A stretch of 64,000 nt of DNA, taken from Thalassobacillus devorans. GTDB lineage: Bacteria > Bacillota > Bacilli > Bacillales > Halobacillaceae. This document shows positions 8,213 through 17,563 of this stretch, piece after piece; position 1 is the first letter of the stretch; every line of letters starts with the position of its first letter. Under the pieces are notes generated by a model. The model did not search any database. It worked only from the letters and a program-made list of their open reading frames with translations, and was not told where the DNA came from. The stretch spans positions 124,001 through 188,000 of the forward strand of contig NZ_FXEH01000005.1 of the NCBI RefSeq assembly GCF_900176565.1, read 5' to 3'. A program made the translations under genes and the position numbers.

Positions 8213-9814
8213 TAGGTTGAATTTTCTCATCTTTATCAAAAAGAAAAGTAAAAAACGAGTTTCACTATCATCTAAACTCACATTTAGAATTGACTCTATT
8301 TTTGTTAATCGGTATTTTAAGGTACGCCGGTGGACAAATAATTTTTCCGATGTCTTTGAATGGTTTCCGTTCTCTTGCAAAAAAACATCCAGTGTGTGTA
8401 TAAGTTCTTCATTACCGTTTTCATTAGATTTTAAAGATTCTAGTGTCACTTGAATAAAATGAAGGACATTACTATCATTTTTCAACTTTAAAAGTATCTT
8501 ATTAATTCCCATCTTTTCATACAAAATGATTTTGTCATTTATGTTCATTTCATGTCTTGTTTGAAGCGAAGCCTTTGCTTCATCCATTGCCTTATAGAGA
8601 TCTTCGAGTGAGTTATGAGCAAGGCTTAGGCCACAATAAATATCATTTACAAATTCCCTCTCTAATTGCTTAAATGTTTTTTCCAGTTTAGTAATAAGGA
8701 GTGAACGATCTTGTTGATTTTTACACATATACATACCATAAAAATACGAGTCCTCTTTAAATAAATATGTTCCAGGCAATTGATCATCAAAAACTTCATA
8801 AATCTTTTTGTAAAGACCATAAGTAATGACTTGGTCCTTGTTTGAAGATATTTTTAATACTTTTTTAATAACGGAAAAATCAAACGCAAATATACCATAC
8901 ATCTGATTTTTACCGGGATTTATATAATTTTCTACATATCCAGGGTTTATCTCACTTTTTTTTTCTATTAAATACTTTAAGAACTTAGCTTCCTGCAGAT
9001 ATCGATTTTCTATTTCATATCTCTCTTTTAATAGTAAGAATTTTATTTGTTCTTTTATACCTACCTTGCAACTTTCAAGTACACCCAGCAAGTCTTGTGA
9101 TTTTCGTAAGATTATATGTAAGTACCCTTCACATACTTCATTTTCCTGAACTGTAATAACCATTCGGTCATCTTTAGACAATGGGGCATTATTTAAACCG
9201 TGAACTTGATAAGTGTTTTCCCTTCCGGCTGGTTTACTTAAAGTAGAAAAATTTTTTCTTCTTCTATCCTTCTCTTTCTTTGCATATACTAATAAACGAT
9301 TATCTGCTGTCTCGTAATACACATTTTCTCCAGAAATCGATGACAGTTCTTTCATAAAATCCTTTAAGCTTTTTACTTCTGTATTTATCAATTTATTCAT
9401 AAGCTGTAATTGCTCATGACGATGAGCCCTTTTCTCTTCGTATATTTTATCAAACAATGCGTTTAGCACATTAACATAAGATACATCAACAGGAATGGCA
9501 ATAATAGGCATATCATGCTTGTTAGCCAAATCGTACATTTCATGCGGAAGATCATTTACATACCTGCCTAATTTAATAAACAGGGCACCACCATTTACCT
9601 TAATTAAGTTTTTAAACATTTTTATTTGTGCCTCTGGAGAATCTTTTATAGAGTAGAAAGTGGAGATTATTACTATCCCCTCGGTTAACCACCCACCTAT
9701 ATCTGGAACTTCCATAACTTCAGCTGCTTTAATTTTACGTTTTACACCGTTTCTTCCAGCTAACACTGAAGCATTCTGTAATGACTTTAATTTTAACGCA
9801 GCTGATACATCCAT
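8207..9814 (-). CDS. PucR-family transcriptional regulator
   Basis: The 535-residue product has the PucR layout. The N-terminal ligand domain (about residues 1-120) contains EVMEVPDIGGWLTEGIVIIS. A middle CdaR GGDEF-like region follows. A C-terminal helix-turn-helix (about 480-535) reads FLQENGNHSKTSEKLFVHRR followed by TLKYRLTKIESIL. PucR proteins are activators of catabolic operons such as purine use in B. subtilis. It is the first gene of the cluster, is read the same way as the others, and ends in its own terminator, so it can be controlled separately. The GGAG-type ribosome binding site at the ATG is convincing. The inducer is presumably the substrate of the downstream cluster. Confidence 0.85.
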   Translation of the reverse strand: MDVSAALKLKSLQNASVLAGRNGVKRKIKAAEVMEVPDIGGWLTEGIVIISTFYSIKDSPEAQIKMFKNLIKVNGGALFIKLGRYVNDLPHEMYDLANKHDMPIIAIPVDVSYVNVLNALFDKIYEEKRAHRHEQLQLMNKLINTEVKSLKDFMKELSSISGENVYYETADNRLLVYAKKEKDRRRKNFSTLSKPAGRENTYQVHGLNNAPLSKDDRMVITVQENEVCEGYLHIILRKSQDLLGVLESCKVGIKEQIKFLLLKERYEIENRYLQEAKFLKYLIEKKSEINPGYVENYINPGKNQMYGIFAFDFSVIKKVLKISSNKDQVITYGLYKKIYEVFDDQLPGTYLFKEDSYFYGMYMCKNQQDRSLLITKLEKTFKQLEREFVNDIYCGLSLAHNSLEDLYKAMDEAKASLQTRHEMNINDKIILYEKMGINKILLKLKNDSNVLHFIQVTLESLKSNENGNEELIHTLDVFLQENGNHSKTSEKLFVHRRTLKYRLTKIESILNVSLDDSETRFLLFFLIKMRKFNLK

Positions 9815-10118
9815 TTTCCTACTCCTTTCGAATTTTCGGAATGTTAGTGTAATTGCATTATACCATTTTAAAATCTCGCTCTCTTCAGCTTTATATAAAA
9901 ATTGTATGGTAAGTCAATTTAATTTAGGAAACTCTATCTATAATTTGATTCTCTAATTAAGGATTTATTCTATCTGACTACCAGTAGTCCGAACTAACAT
10001 TTGTAAACGCTAGAATAAAGTTGACAGTTTTCGCTTGATAGGATTTTACACTTTTGCTCTATCAGCCTATTACTTTAGTAAAATAGTTGGTGACGTTATT
10101 TTACTGGAGGTTAGGATT

Positions 10119-11678
10119 TTGGAGGAGAAATTAGTGTTGTATTTAAATATCAAAGACCTACATAAACGGAAGTTTAAAATAGCACAAATTGCTAAGGAGC
10201 TTAAGATTTCAAGACCAACTGTCTATAAATATTTAGAGATGACTTTTGAAGAAGCCAAAGCTTATACGGAACAACCGATTGGGAAGAAAAAGAAATTAGA
10301 CAGTTACAAAGATTGGATACTCGCCTGGTTAGAAGAGTATCCCCACTTGAGTGCTGCGCAGATACACGATTGGCTTTTAGAGAGATACCCCGACCTAGCG
10401 GTCGGTGGAAGTACAGTGAGGTCATATGTTAGAGAAGTCAGGGAAGTCTATCAGATTGAGAAGAAGCAATTGGTTCGCCAATATGAGGCAGTTCCTGAAC
10501 AACCAATGGGGAAACAACTTCAGGTAGACTGGGGTGAAACAAAACAGAAGACAACTGACCGCAAAGAGATTAAGTTGTATTTCATTGCGTTTGTACTCGC
10601 CCACTCCAGACAGAAGTATATGGAATGGCAGTCAAGACCATTTACCACGAGAGATGCGATTCGCTGCCATGAAAATGCCTTTCAATTCTACGGAGGATGT
10701 ACAGAAGAAATCGTATACGATCAGGATCATTTAATTACGGTTAGTGAAAATGCAGGACAGTTGCTTTTAACAGCTGAGTTTCAAAGTTATGTGAATGAAC
10801 GTAAGTTTACGGTTCATTTGTGTAGAAGAGCTGATCCGGAATCTAAAGGAATGATTGAGAATGTAGTGAAGTACATTAAAGGCAATTTCGCAGACAGTCG
10901 AGTGTTCAGTGATATAGAGGATTGGAATCAGCGGGCTGTACAATGGCTAAAGCGTACCGGAAATTATCAAGTTCATCAGACAACGAAAAAAAGACCAGCT
11001 GAAGTGTTTCTCGTCGAAAAGCAACACTTAAAGCCGGTCTCTTCCCTACTTTCATTTGAAAGTACCAATAATCAAAGTATATCAAGAAGTGTAAGCAAGG
11101 ACAATACAATCCGGTATAAGTCCAATCGATATTCCGTCCCTCTAGGGACTTATCAAACAAACGCTGATAATCATGTTTTGATTGAAGTTATAGGCAAAAA
11201 ACCGTCTACGCTCATAATTCGAAAGGAAGCAGAAAGTGAGATTATCGCCGAACACTGTATCAGCTTAGAAAAAGGGAAGCTGATTCAAAACCGCAACCAT
11301 ACCCGTGATCGCTCCAAAGGGATTGAAGAATTCAAACAACGGTTGATCTCCTTTTTTGAAAATCAAACACAGGCAGCTACTTACTTTGACGAGATTAGCA
11401 AAAGATACCCAAGGTATCGTCGAGACCAGTTTGCGATCATTCATCAGGTCATCCAACAGTACCCAACGGTAATCGAAAATGTATTGGCCAAATGTATGAG
11501 AGAAAAGCTGTTTAGTGCGAATGACTTTCGTGATATTGCCCAGCACATTCATAGATTACCTCATGACCAGGTAAAAGAGATAAAACCCTCTAATGCCTAT
11601 CCAGCAAAACATTGTTATATTAAAACTTCTACACGATCTTTAAATGCTTATACCAGCATTTTAGGAGGTCGATCATGA
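10119..11678 (+). CDS. istA: IS21-family transposase IstA (copy 1)
   Basis: The transposase has an N-terminal helix-turn-helix (IAQIAKELKISRPTVYKYL) and a DDE-type integrase core. The first catalytic Asp is in MGKQLQVDWGETKQ, the second in EEIVYDQDHLITVSEN, and the Glu in ADPESKGMIENVVKYIKGNF. It cuts and joins the IS ends with the help of IstB. I place the start at TTG 10119, which has TGGAGG eight bases upstream; a longer reading from 10035 is also open, and a GTG at 10134 is a further alternative. It is clearly related to the copy near 24-25.5 kb but diverged, so the two are different IS types. Confidence 0.85.
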   Translation: MEEKLVLYLNIKDLHKRKFKIAQIAKELKISRPTVYKYLEMTFEEAKAYTEQPIGKKKKLDSYKDWILAWLEEYPHLSAAQIHDWLLERYPDLAVGGSTVRSYVREVREVYQIEKKQLVRQYEAVPEQPMGKQLQVDWGETKQKTTDRKEIKLYFIAFVLAHSRQKYMEWQSRPFTTRDAIRCHENAFQFYGGCTEEIVYDQDHLITVSENAGQLLLTAEFQSYVNERKFTVHLCRRADPESKGMIENVVKYIKGNFADSRVFSDIEDWNQRAVQWLKRTGNYQVHQTTKKRPAEVFLVEKQHLKPVSSLLSFESTNNQSISRSVSKDNTIRYKSNRYSVPLGTYQTNADNHVLIEVIGKKPSTLIIRKEAESEIIAEHCISLEKGKLIQNRNHTRDRSKGIEEFKQRLISFFENQTQAATYFDEISKRYPRYRRDQFAIIHQVIQQYPTVIENVLAKCMREKLFSANDFRDIAQHIHRLPHDQVKEIKPSNAYPAKHCYIKTSTRSLNAYTSILGGRS

Positions 11679-12442
11679 TGAACAAGACAGTAAATGAATT
11701 ACAAGATCAGTTTCGTCAGTTACGTCTATCAGAAACGGCGGAGGAGCTTCCGCAGCTTCTTCGCGAAGCTGAAAAATCCTCATGGACCTATTTAGAATTT
11801 CTAGAATCTATAACGCGATATGAACTAGCAAAGCGTGAAGCAAAAAGCCTTGAAAAAAGAATGAAATGGGCACGTTTCCCTTTCGTGAAGTCATTAGATG
11901 AGTTTGAACTGAACGGTCAAAACGTTCTGACTGCCCGCCAGCTAACTCAACTTAGAGAGTTAAGCTGGCTGGAACAGCAGTATAACTTAATTATCCTCGG
12001 TCCACCCGGAATAGGAAAAACGTATATCGCAATTGGGCTGGGACTCGAAGCTGTTTCCAGGGGATTCAATGTTTACTTCGCTACAATGGGTGAGCTTGTA
12101 CAGCTCTTAAAGACGGAAGAGTATCTGAACAAATCAAAGGTACAACTGAAACGAATGAGAAACGCTGACCTTGTGATAATTGATGACCTGATGTATATGG
12201 CGATGGATCAACGAGAGGCGAACCTGTTTTTTCATTTGATCAATCATCTATACGAACGAAGTTCGATCATTCTGACCTCAAATAAAAGTCCAGAGGAATG
12301 GGGGCATTTGATTGGCGATCAGGGAATTACGACAGCGATTTTAGACCGTTTACTCCATCGTGTGGAAGTTATACATGGCGGAGAAAATGAGGAAAGTCAT
12401 CGTATGAAAAATAGAAAAAGCATATTTTCAGCAGAAGTGTAA
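11675..12442 (+). CDS. istB: IS21-family helper ATPase IstB (copy 1)
   Basis: The 255-residue AAA+ ATPase loads target DNA for IstA. The Walker A motif is GPPGIGKTYIA near residue 110 and the Walker B is LVIIDDLMYM near residue 168, followed by the sensor region SSIILTSNKSPEEWG and the arginine-containing AILDRLLHRVEVI. The ATG overlaps the istA stop (ATGA), the usual translational coupling in IS21 elements. Length and motifs look intact. Confidence 0.9.
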   Translation: MMNKTVNELQDQFRQLRLSETAEELPQLLREAEKSSWTYLEFLESITRYELAKREAKSLEKRMKWARFPFVKSLDEFELNGQNVLTARQLTQLRELSWLEQQYNLIILGPPGIGKTYIAIGLGLEAVSRGFNVYFATMGELVQLLKTEEYLNKSKVQLKRMRNADLVIIDDLMYMAMDQREANLFFHLINHLYERSSIILTSNKSPEEWGHLIGDQGITTAILDRLLHRVEVIHGGENEESHRMKNRKSIFSAEV

Positions 12443-12492
12443 AGGGGAAACGAGCAAAAAGTGTAAAATTCGACTTGACGTCTACAACATTT

Positions 12493-12880
12493 TTGTTATG
12501 AAGACACCGTCGACAATAATCAAATGGACGCTGTAGTCATTCAGGTGCTCGAAAAACATGAAGAACGAATATACTCAACTGGATTTTGTTTTTGCTAAGG
12601 AAGTTCAGAATCTTAGATACCCTGAATTCTTAAAGACCGTAAACACTCATATGAGACGTTTGTTAAAAATTAGTGGTATCGATAAGGAACTTCCCCCTCA
12701 CTCCTTACGGCATACCCACACTTCCCTATTAATTAAAGCAGGAGTAGGTGTTAAGGAGATTCAGCAACGATTAGGTCATGGAGATATAAACACAATATAT
12801 ACGCGCACATTACTGAAAACATGGAAGAAAAAGCCTCCCAAAAGTTCAGTGAACTTATGAGAGGCTCATTAGATTTATAG
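12493..12880 (+). pseudogene. Tyrosine recombinase (phage/ICE-type integrase), decayed C-terminal fragment
   Basis: The reading frame from 12558 contains HSLRHTHTSLLIKAGVGVKE and then IQQRLGHGDINT. These hold the H-x-L-R and the second H of the tyrosine recombinase catalytic core. The active-site Tyr region is broken. After GDINT the frame shifts, and the expected tail (TENMEEKASQKFSELMRGSL) is found in another frame, ending with TAG at 12880. Upstream, part of the core domain is also out of frame, and the N-terminal half is missing. Sequence left of the adjacent IS copy is not integrase, so the gene was truncated by more than that insertion. It was probably the recombinase of a phage or integrative element that once bounded this island. 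It is not the integron IntI type as far as the motif flanks show. Confidence 0.75.
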
Positions 12881-12957
12881 TGTTTTCCCCTGTATTTGGC
12901 AAGTAAAAAATGTAGTAAATGGCAGTTAAAAATGTATGCCACTTGCCACTCCGTATT

Positions 12958-13670
12958 TTAGATTAAAGATTCCTTGTATCGAAAGCTCTCTCCGGTAAAT
13001 AACAATAGATGGGAGTGATGAATCAACCGATCAATCACTGCTTCCGTTAAGATTGGATCTCCGAATACGTGATTCCACTGCCCAAACTGTAAGTTTGTTG
13101 TGATGATAATACTTTTAGTTTCATAACACATTGATATTACTTGAAAGAGTAGTTCTGCTCCTTCTTTATTTAATGGAATGTACCCTAATTCATCCAGCAC
13201 TAATAAATCGAGCTTTTTGATCTGCTTCATTACTTTCTGAAGTTCTCCTTTTTGGTTGCTTCTATGAGATGATTCACCAAAGATGCCACCGTAAAGAACT
13301 TTACTTTACTGCCAAACCTATGTATGGCATTCAAGCTAATTAACGTTGCCAAATATGTTTTTCCTGTGCCCACCCCTCCATATAGAATGAGGTTCTCTTT
13401 TTCGTGGATAAAGTCGCCATTCAAGATAGCTTCTCGGCTAATCCCTTGTGGGATTTGAATATGCTCCCACTGAAATGGTTGAGTACCTGTCTTGGGTAGT
13501 TGAGCCTGACTAAGTAAAAGGTTAATTTTTCTTTCTTCTCGATTCTCTACTTCTCGTTTGAATAATTCCAGAAGGAATTCTTCATTTGTATCGGCTTTGA
13601 CCTCCTGATAGTGCTCACGAATCCAGCTTAGTTTCAAACGTTTCGCCAACATTTCTATTTGGTGATTCAC
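12958..13670 (-). pseudogene. istB: IstB helper ATPase (copy 2), interrupted by a frameshift
   Basis: Two reading frames together give one IstB. The first (13670-13230) carries Walker A in YGGVGTGKTYLATL. The second (13230-12958) starts MKQIKKLDLLVLDELGYIPL with Walker B and continues to the normal C terminus. They join at about 13245, in ACC AAA AAG GAG on the minus strand. Adding one A, or slipping back one base on AAAAAG, restores the expected KKGELQKVMKQ. The likely cause is loss of one A from a run of six; programmed -1 slippage is possible but not established for istB. The gene start GTG overlaps the istA stop by four bases. Confidence 0.8.
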
Positions 13671-15160
13671 TTCATGCCACCGCCAGTCTCCATAAGGGAA
13701 TTATAGTGAGACAATCCCCTGGTGGCTGCCGGTACCTTAGGAACTTTCATCGTTGGCGTAATTGTTTGATAGCTGCTGTTTCCTTGGATGATCGAGTAAA
13801 AACAATGCTTAATCTGATCTGCTTTAGGGTGCCCATGCTTCATTGCCAATTCAAGTGCTTGATTCAATAATTCAAAGTCATTATTCTTCAACAGTTTTCC
13901 GAGTAATTGTAAGGCTTCTTTCTGTTCTTGCTCTGTGCAATTGTTTAAGTATTTCGTCCATACTGGCGGGAACTGCTCATACAAGCTTGAATACTTGATT
14001 GCTCTTGGACGTCTGGACAACAAATCTAAATAAGGCTGCCAGATCATCGACTTTCTCTTTATTCCATACAATCTGTTGTGCTTCACAATCACCTCGTTAT
14101 GATCATTTAGAATGACTACAGAATTATAGGTGATTTGGACATTTACTTTCTGCTTGGCAAAACGCGGGGAAGTAGAGTATTGCTTATGATCTACCGACAC
14201 CATCCCATATTTATCTGCGGTTAATGTTTCATGCCTTACGCAATCAAAAGATTTAACGGGGGTCATCAACCACTCATCTTTATCTTCTGAGTGAAGGTGT
14301 GTTTGTAAAAAACCCTTATCATAATGCATACGATCTCTGTCTTCTTCGGCTAATGCCCATAAAGTCTTGTTGAAGTGATCAAGGTCCAGGATAGTACATT
14401 CAGGCAATAGGAAATTATTTCGTACATATTTCACCATGGCTTCTACATGCCCTTTTTCATTTCCTTTCCCTGGATTACAAAACTCATAGTTGAAGCCGTA
14501 ATGTAATACGAACCGTTCAAATGTGTTGGTGAGCTCACGCTCTCCCTTAGCCCCTATTTTCTTTACAGCTGGCGAAAGGTTATCAAACCGTATCGTGTGT
14601 GGTACGCCTCCCATATAATGAAACATACGCTGAAGACCTTCCAGTAAACACTCTGTATTTTCCGAAGGAAAAACCTGAAAATAAAAGGTATTACTGTAGG
14701 GGAAGGACATCACTAAATAGGGAAGGTCAATCACTTTCGATTGATAGATGAATGGTGCTTCCCCAAAATCTACTTGGGCAGTCCCAGGGATAGATTCAAG
14801 AGGCAGAGCTGCCTCTTCCACATACGCTTTCAATTCTTGCTTTTTCTTTGAAACATAGTCACGCACACTTCTATATGAACCTGTAAAACTATGATTCTTT
14901 ACTAGCTGTGTGTACATGCGTTTGGCCGTGCGATGATTCTTCTTTTTCTTCTTAAGATCTTCGTTGATCCACTTCTCAAGAATCGGTTTGACTGGATCCA
15001 TGACCGGTGAACGGCGTGTTTGCTTCTTTCTGGGCTTGAATTCTTCCTGATTGGCATACTTGCTAACCGTACGTGGATCGACCTTCATGCGTCGCCCTAT
15101 ATCTGCGTAGGATTCGCCTTTTTGATTGGCTTCATATCTGATATAATTAATTTCAGTCAC
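13667..15160 (-). CDS. istA: IS21-family transposase IstA (copy 2)
   Basis: The roughly 497-residue transposase has an N-terminal helix-turn-helix (YADIGRRMKVDPRTVSKYAN). The DDE core reads PGTAQVDFGEAPF, PHTIRFDNLSPAVKKIG and NPGKGNEKGHVEAMVKYV. A beta-barrel region follows, with KYGMVSVDHKQYSTSPRFAK. I start at GTG 15160, nine bases after AGGAG; the ATG at 15169 directly abuts that Shine-Dalgarno. The gene is intact, but its IstB partner is frameshifted, so the element is probably immobile unless helped in trans. Confidence 0.85.
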   Translation of the reverse strand: MTEINYIRYEANQKGESYADIGRRMKVDPRTVSKYANQEEFKPRKKQTRRSPVMDPVKPILEKWINEDLKKKKKNHRTAKRMYTQLVKNHSFTGSYRSVRDYVSKKKQELKAYVEEAALPLESIPGTAQVDFGEAPFIYQSKVIDLPYLVMSFPYSNTFYFQVFPSENTECLLEGLQRMFHYMGGVPHTIRFDNLSPAVKKIGAKGERELTNTFERFVLHYGFNYEFCNPGKGNEKGHVEAMVKYVRNNFLLPECTILDLDHFNKTLWALAEEDRDRMHYDKGFLQTHLHSEDKDEWLMTPVKSFDCVRHETLTADKYGMVSVDHKQYSTSPRFAKQKVNVQITYNSVVILNDHNEVIVKHNRLYGIKRKSMIWQPYLDLLSRRPRAIKYSSLYEQFPPVWTKYLNNCTEQEQKEALQLLGKLLKNNDFELLNQALELAMKHGHPKADQIKHCFYSIIQGNSSYQTITPTMKVPKVPAATRGLSHYNSLMETGGGMK

Positions 15161-15271
15161 TGCTAACATCTCCTAATAGCCTCCTGTCGAACGTTGTTGG
15201 TCCAACGAGGAGTTTAAAGTTATTGGGAGTGATTGGCAAGTGACTTTTTTTATGTTCAGATACTACATAAA

Positions 15272-15898
15272 TTAGCTGCCAAACCTTACGTTATTAGATT
15301 GCCATAAACAAAAGGTAGGAGCAGGAAATTTATCAATTTTCTTTCTATAAGTTGAAAAATTCCTAATATCTATTCCTAGAATAACTTGTAGATTATCCAA
15401 CGAAATAACAGGGGCATTTTCTTTGATTACTTTCCAACCCTTGCCTTTATAAAGGTTTATAGCTGGTTTGTTATCTATAGCTGTGGTCAGAACAGAAGTA
15501 GAATATGGAACTCTATCAAGCATCTTATTATGGAGTGAGCTTCCGATGCCCTTCCTTTTATGTAATGGATCAATAGCTAATTCTACAAATTCTAAACAAT
15601 TACTTAACCAGTGATCAACTTCGTTAGAATTTAACTGTTTTTCTAATTTACCTCTGTAAAATTAACCTGGCAGACTCTTATACCCATAAGAAAAACTATC
15701 AATTCCCCTTTTAAATTGGTTGCTTTTAAACCAATAAATCCTTCAAATTTAGAATGTTTTTGAATATTCTCTTCTGCAGCTTCTTAATTCTGAATTAGAA
15801 TGTTCATTACCAATAAAAGTACGACAATACAATTTAGCAACATCATGCAAAGTTTCTTCGTCTTCAAAAAAAGAAGAATAAAACATCTTTTCTTTCAT
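15272..15898 (-). pseudogene. GNAT acetyltransferase remnant
   Basis: Fragments in two frames reconstruct an acetyltransferase. The C-terminal part reads ELAIDPLHKRKGIGSSLHNK, with the acetyl-CoA loop R-K-G-I-G-S, then NKPAINLYKGKGWKVIKEN, the usual GNAT end. Upstream, an in-frame TAA interrupts SLPG-FYRGKLEKQLN, where a CAA codon probably once stood. Further upstream a frameshift separates MKEKMFYSSFFEDEETLHDV from the rest. It lies at the low-coordinate end of the cassette array, next to the damaged IS. The gene is dead. Confidence 0.7.
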
Positions 15899-16043
15899 AG
15901 AAGAAGAGTTAGAAGTACCACCTTAATCACCACGTTTATTCCCCTTTCAACAATAAATTCCTTCTACCCCGTAAATGAGTAAGGGAAGGCTAAATCACCC
16001 ATATATCAGTTATCTTCCTCGTACTACAACAAGGCCTTCAAAG

Positions 16044-16145
16044 TCACATCATATTAGGAATAAACACATTTATAAATAAGAAGTAACCTAACGCACCTAA
16101 TAGCAGAGATATTAGTATTACAAGAATAGCAGCTTTAGGCACCAC
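16044..16145 (-). CDS. 33-residue single-span membrane peptide
   Basis: A short frame starts with tandem GTG codons at 16145/16142 after a strong AAAGGGGAG. It encodes VVPKAAILVILISLLLGALG followed by YFLFINVFIPNMM. Nearly the whole peptide is one hydrophobic helix. Many array members are tiny membrane proteins like this. No homologous family is recognised; translation is inferred from the ribosome binding site and composition. Confidence 0.5.
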   Translation of the reverse strand: MVPKAAILVILISLLLGALGYFLFINVFIPNMM

Positions 16146-16221
16146 AATAACTCCCCTTTGCTAAGTGTTAATATAAATAATCATTATGTTTATTTTTATT
16201 GTACTAAAAGGATCAGCAACC

Positions 16222-16311
16222 TCTTCTGCTCCGATAGCCAATAAGGGACACGCACCATTCAGCTGTCGCTTCCCTTTCAATAAAACTCAGCTTCAAGATA
16301 GATCCTGAGAT
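16222..16311 (-). repeat. Array site, diverged full-length copy
   Basis: On the plus strand it reads CTGCTCCGATAGCC, a GGGAC...GTCGCTTCCC hairpin, then a weak CTCAGCTTCAAGATA end. It directly follows the stop codon of the 76-residue gene, as the other sites follow theirs. Confidence 0.55.
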
Positions 16312-16322
16312 AAACAAATGAG

Positions 16323-16553
16323 TCAAATAGCAAATGTAAAAAGCAATAAACTGACTGCAAAGAGTATCATTGCTATTCCAATGGCTATGTACATGATAAA
16401 TTCAAAAGTTGAAAGTTTCCTTTGTTTTTTAGTTTTTGCCAATTGCGCACCATAAAAAATTGAAGTCACAGCGAGTATTGTAAAAGAAATTGCACGTAAT
16501 ACTTCAGCTAATACTACCAGGAAGATCAACTCCCTTATTTCGAGATAACTCAC
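16323..16553 (-). CDS. Small two-span membrane protein
   Basis: The 76-residue product has two hydrophobic segments (LIFLVVLAEVLRAISFTILA and FIMYIAIGIAMILFAVSLLL) separated by a basic stretch, AKTKKQRKLS. No family is recognised. The GTG at 16553 has no good ribosome binding site, whereas an AAGGGAG further in precedes in-frame TTG/CTG codons, so the true start may lie about ten codons downstream. An intron has inserted upstream and may have separated it from its original leader. Confidence 0.55.
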   Translation of the reverse strand: MSYLEIRELIFLVVLAEVLRAISFTILAVTSIFYGAQLAKTKKQRKLSTFEFIMYIAIGIAMILFAVSLLLFTFAI

Positions 16554-16598
16554 ATTAACTATTCTTAAGAAAAAAAGTTATTCCACTATTAAACAATC

Positions 16599-17478
16599 GT
16601 TAGCAATAGGTAAGCCTTTGACGGTATCTCCAGCTTTTCCCCTGCTCCACACCAAGGACGTGCTAGTTTCCCAGCATCCGGCGCTCCATCTAACGATATG
16701 TACTATGATGATAAGTTACTCGTTACCTTCAAGCAAAGAAGTCTATGACGGAAAACCTCTTGCTCGAAAGCTTGCACTGTGGCATCTCCCCTTCTCTGAG
16801 TGATGTCCCCACTTTCCTACCCGATCGGTGCAATGCACGCTTGTAAAACCATCGTTCCATTCGCTAGACTTGGGGCTGTTCCTCCCTTTCCATTACAGAA
16901 GATTCTTCGGTCATACCCCTACCCTCACAAAGATAAATGCCTTTCAGCTTATGCCTTATGGCAACCGTTTCGGGTGGCAGCCCTTGATTCAACGTCCCTT
17001 GCTTTCCAAGTACCATACAAACGTAGCTATCCATACTAGACCTAGGTGCTTCCTGTAAGCCTGTGAGCTCGATACCGCCATCGTTCGGTATAGTGTCTTT
17101 CAGAGGGGGCAGTTTTACTCCACACCACTCACGTCATCGTAAGATGACACGTAAGTTTCCTTACGTTCGAAACTTTAGACCCTTACCTTCGGAAGTTCGT
17201 CAGTCCCTATCTCAAAGAACGATTCTCACCTTATCTAGTTTTTCAGCCGTGAGGCCTATCCGTCGGCATACCTTTATGGCTTCAGCCTTCGTTCTGCCTA
17301 ATCTACCTGTGCTCCACACCCTAAGACCTGCCCGTCTTAACGCATGCAGGAGTATTGACGGGATGGTTTCAGGAAACATGGATCCTTCATTCCCATCCTC
17401 CGTTGTACAGTTGAAATTTAATCAAATAAACTTCCTGCCTTTCACGCTGAAAAGCGCTTATAGCAGAACTTGTCGCGC
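16599..17478 (-). mobile_element. Group II intron, ORF-less copy
   Basis: This 880-bp copy has the same 5' end (GCGCGACAAGTTCTGCTATA, minus strand) and the same 3' end (ACCTATTGCTAAC) as the complete intron at 28985-31621. Almost the entire reverse transcriptase gene has been deleted. The 5' RNA domains are retained, and a domain V-like hairpin is near 16650-16690. Relative to the complete copy that hairpin has two extra bases in its 3' arm (CCAAGGACG against CCGAACG), which may weaken it. It interrupts an array site exactly after GGGGGC. It could only move with protein supplied by the complete copy. Confidence 0.8.
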
Positions 17479-17512
17479 GCCCCCGTTTGTTGAAGACTCG
17501 AAATCAAGATAT
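17479..17512 (-). repeat. Array site, interrupted by the ORF-less intron
   Basis: On the plus strand, GCCCCCGTTTGTTGAAGA is followed by CTCGAAATCAAG and ATAT. The intron begins one base below the GCCCCC core. The remainder of the site, GATTGTTTAATAGT on the minus strand, resumes at 16598 beyond the intron. Confidence 0.75.
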
Positions 17513-17563
17513 CCTTATATTATCTTTTTCTCTAGGCCTCGTTTGTTAAATAGAGGTTGTATA

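Larger units (their letters stand above)
10002..12486 (+). mobile_element. IS21-family insertion sequence, copy 1, complete
   Basis: The element carries istA and istB overlapping by 4 bases. Its ends read TGTAAACG on the left and CGTCTACA on the right, an inverted pair with one mismatch, and the similarity continues imperfectly inward. A perfect 5-bp target duplication, ACATT, flanks it at 9997-10001 and 12487-12491. The intact duplication implies a simple transposition without later end loss. It separates the pucR-like gene from the recombinase remnant. Confidence 0.85.
12911..15267 (-). mobile_element. IS21-family insertion sequence, copy 2, damaged
   Basis: The element carries istA and a frameshifted istB on the minus strand. 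Candidate ends are TGTAGTAAATGG (left, from 12911) and the inverted TGTAGTATCTG (right, ending 15267). Internal CACTTGCC repeats sit near both ends. Flanking bases (AAAAA and TAAAT) do not form a clean target duplication, so the boundaries are approximate. It is a different IS21 subtype from the other two copies. Confidence 0.65.
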
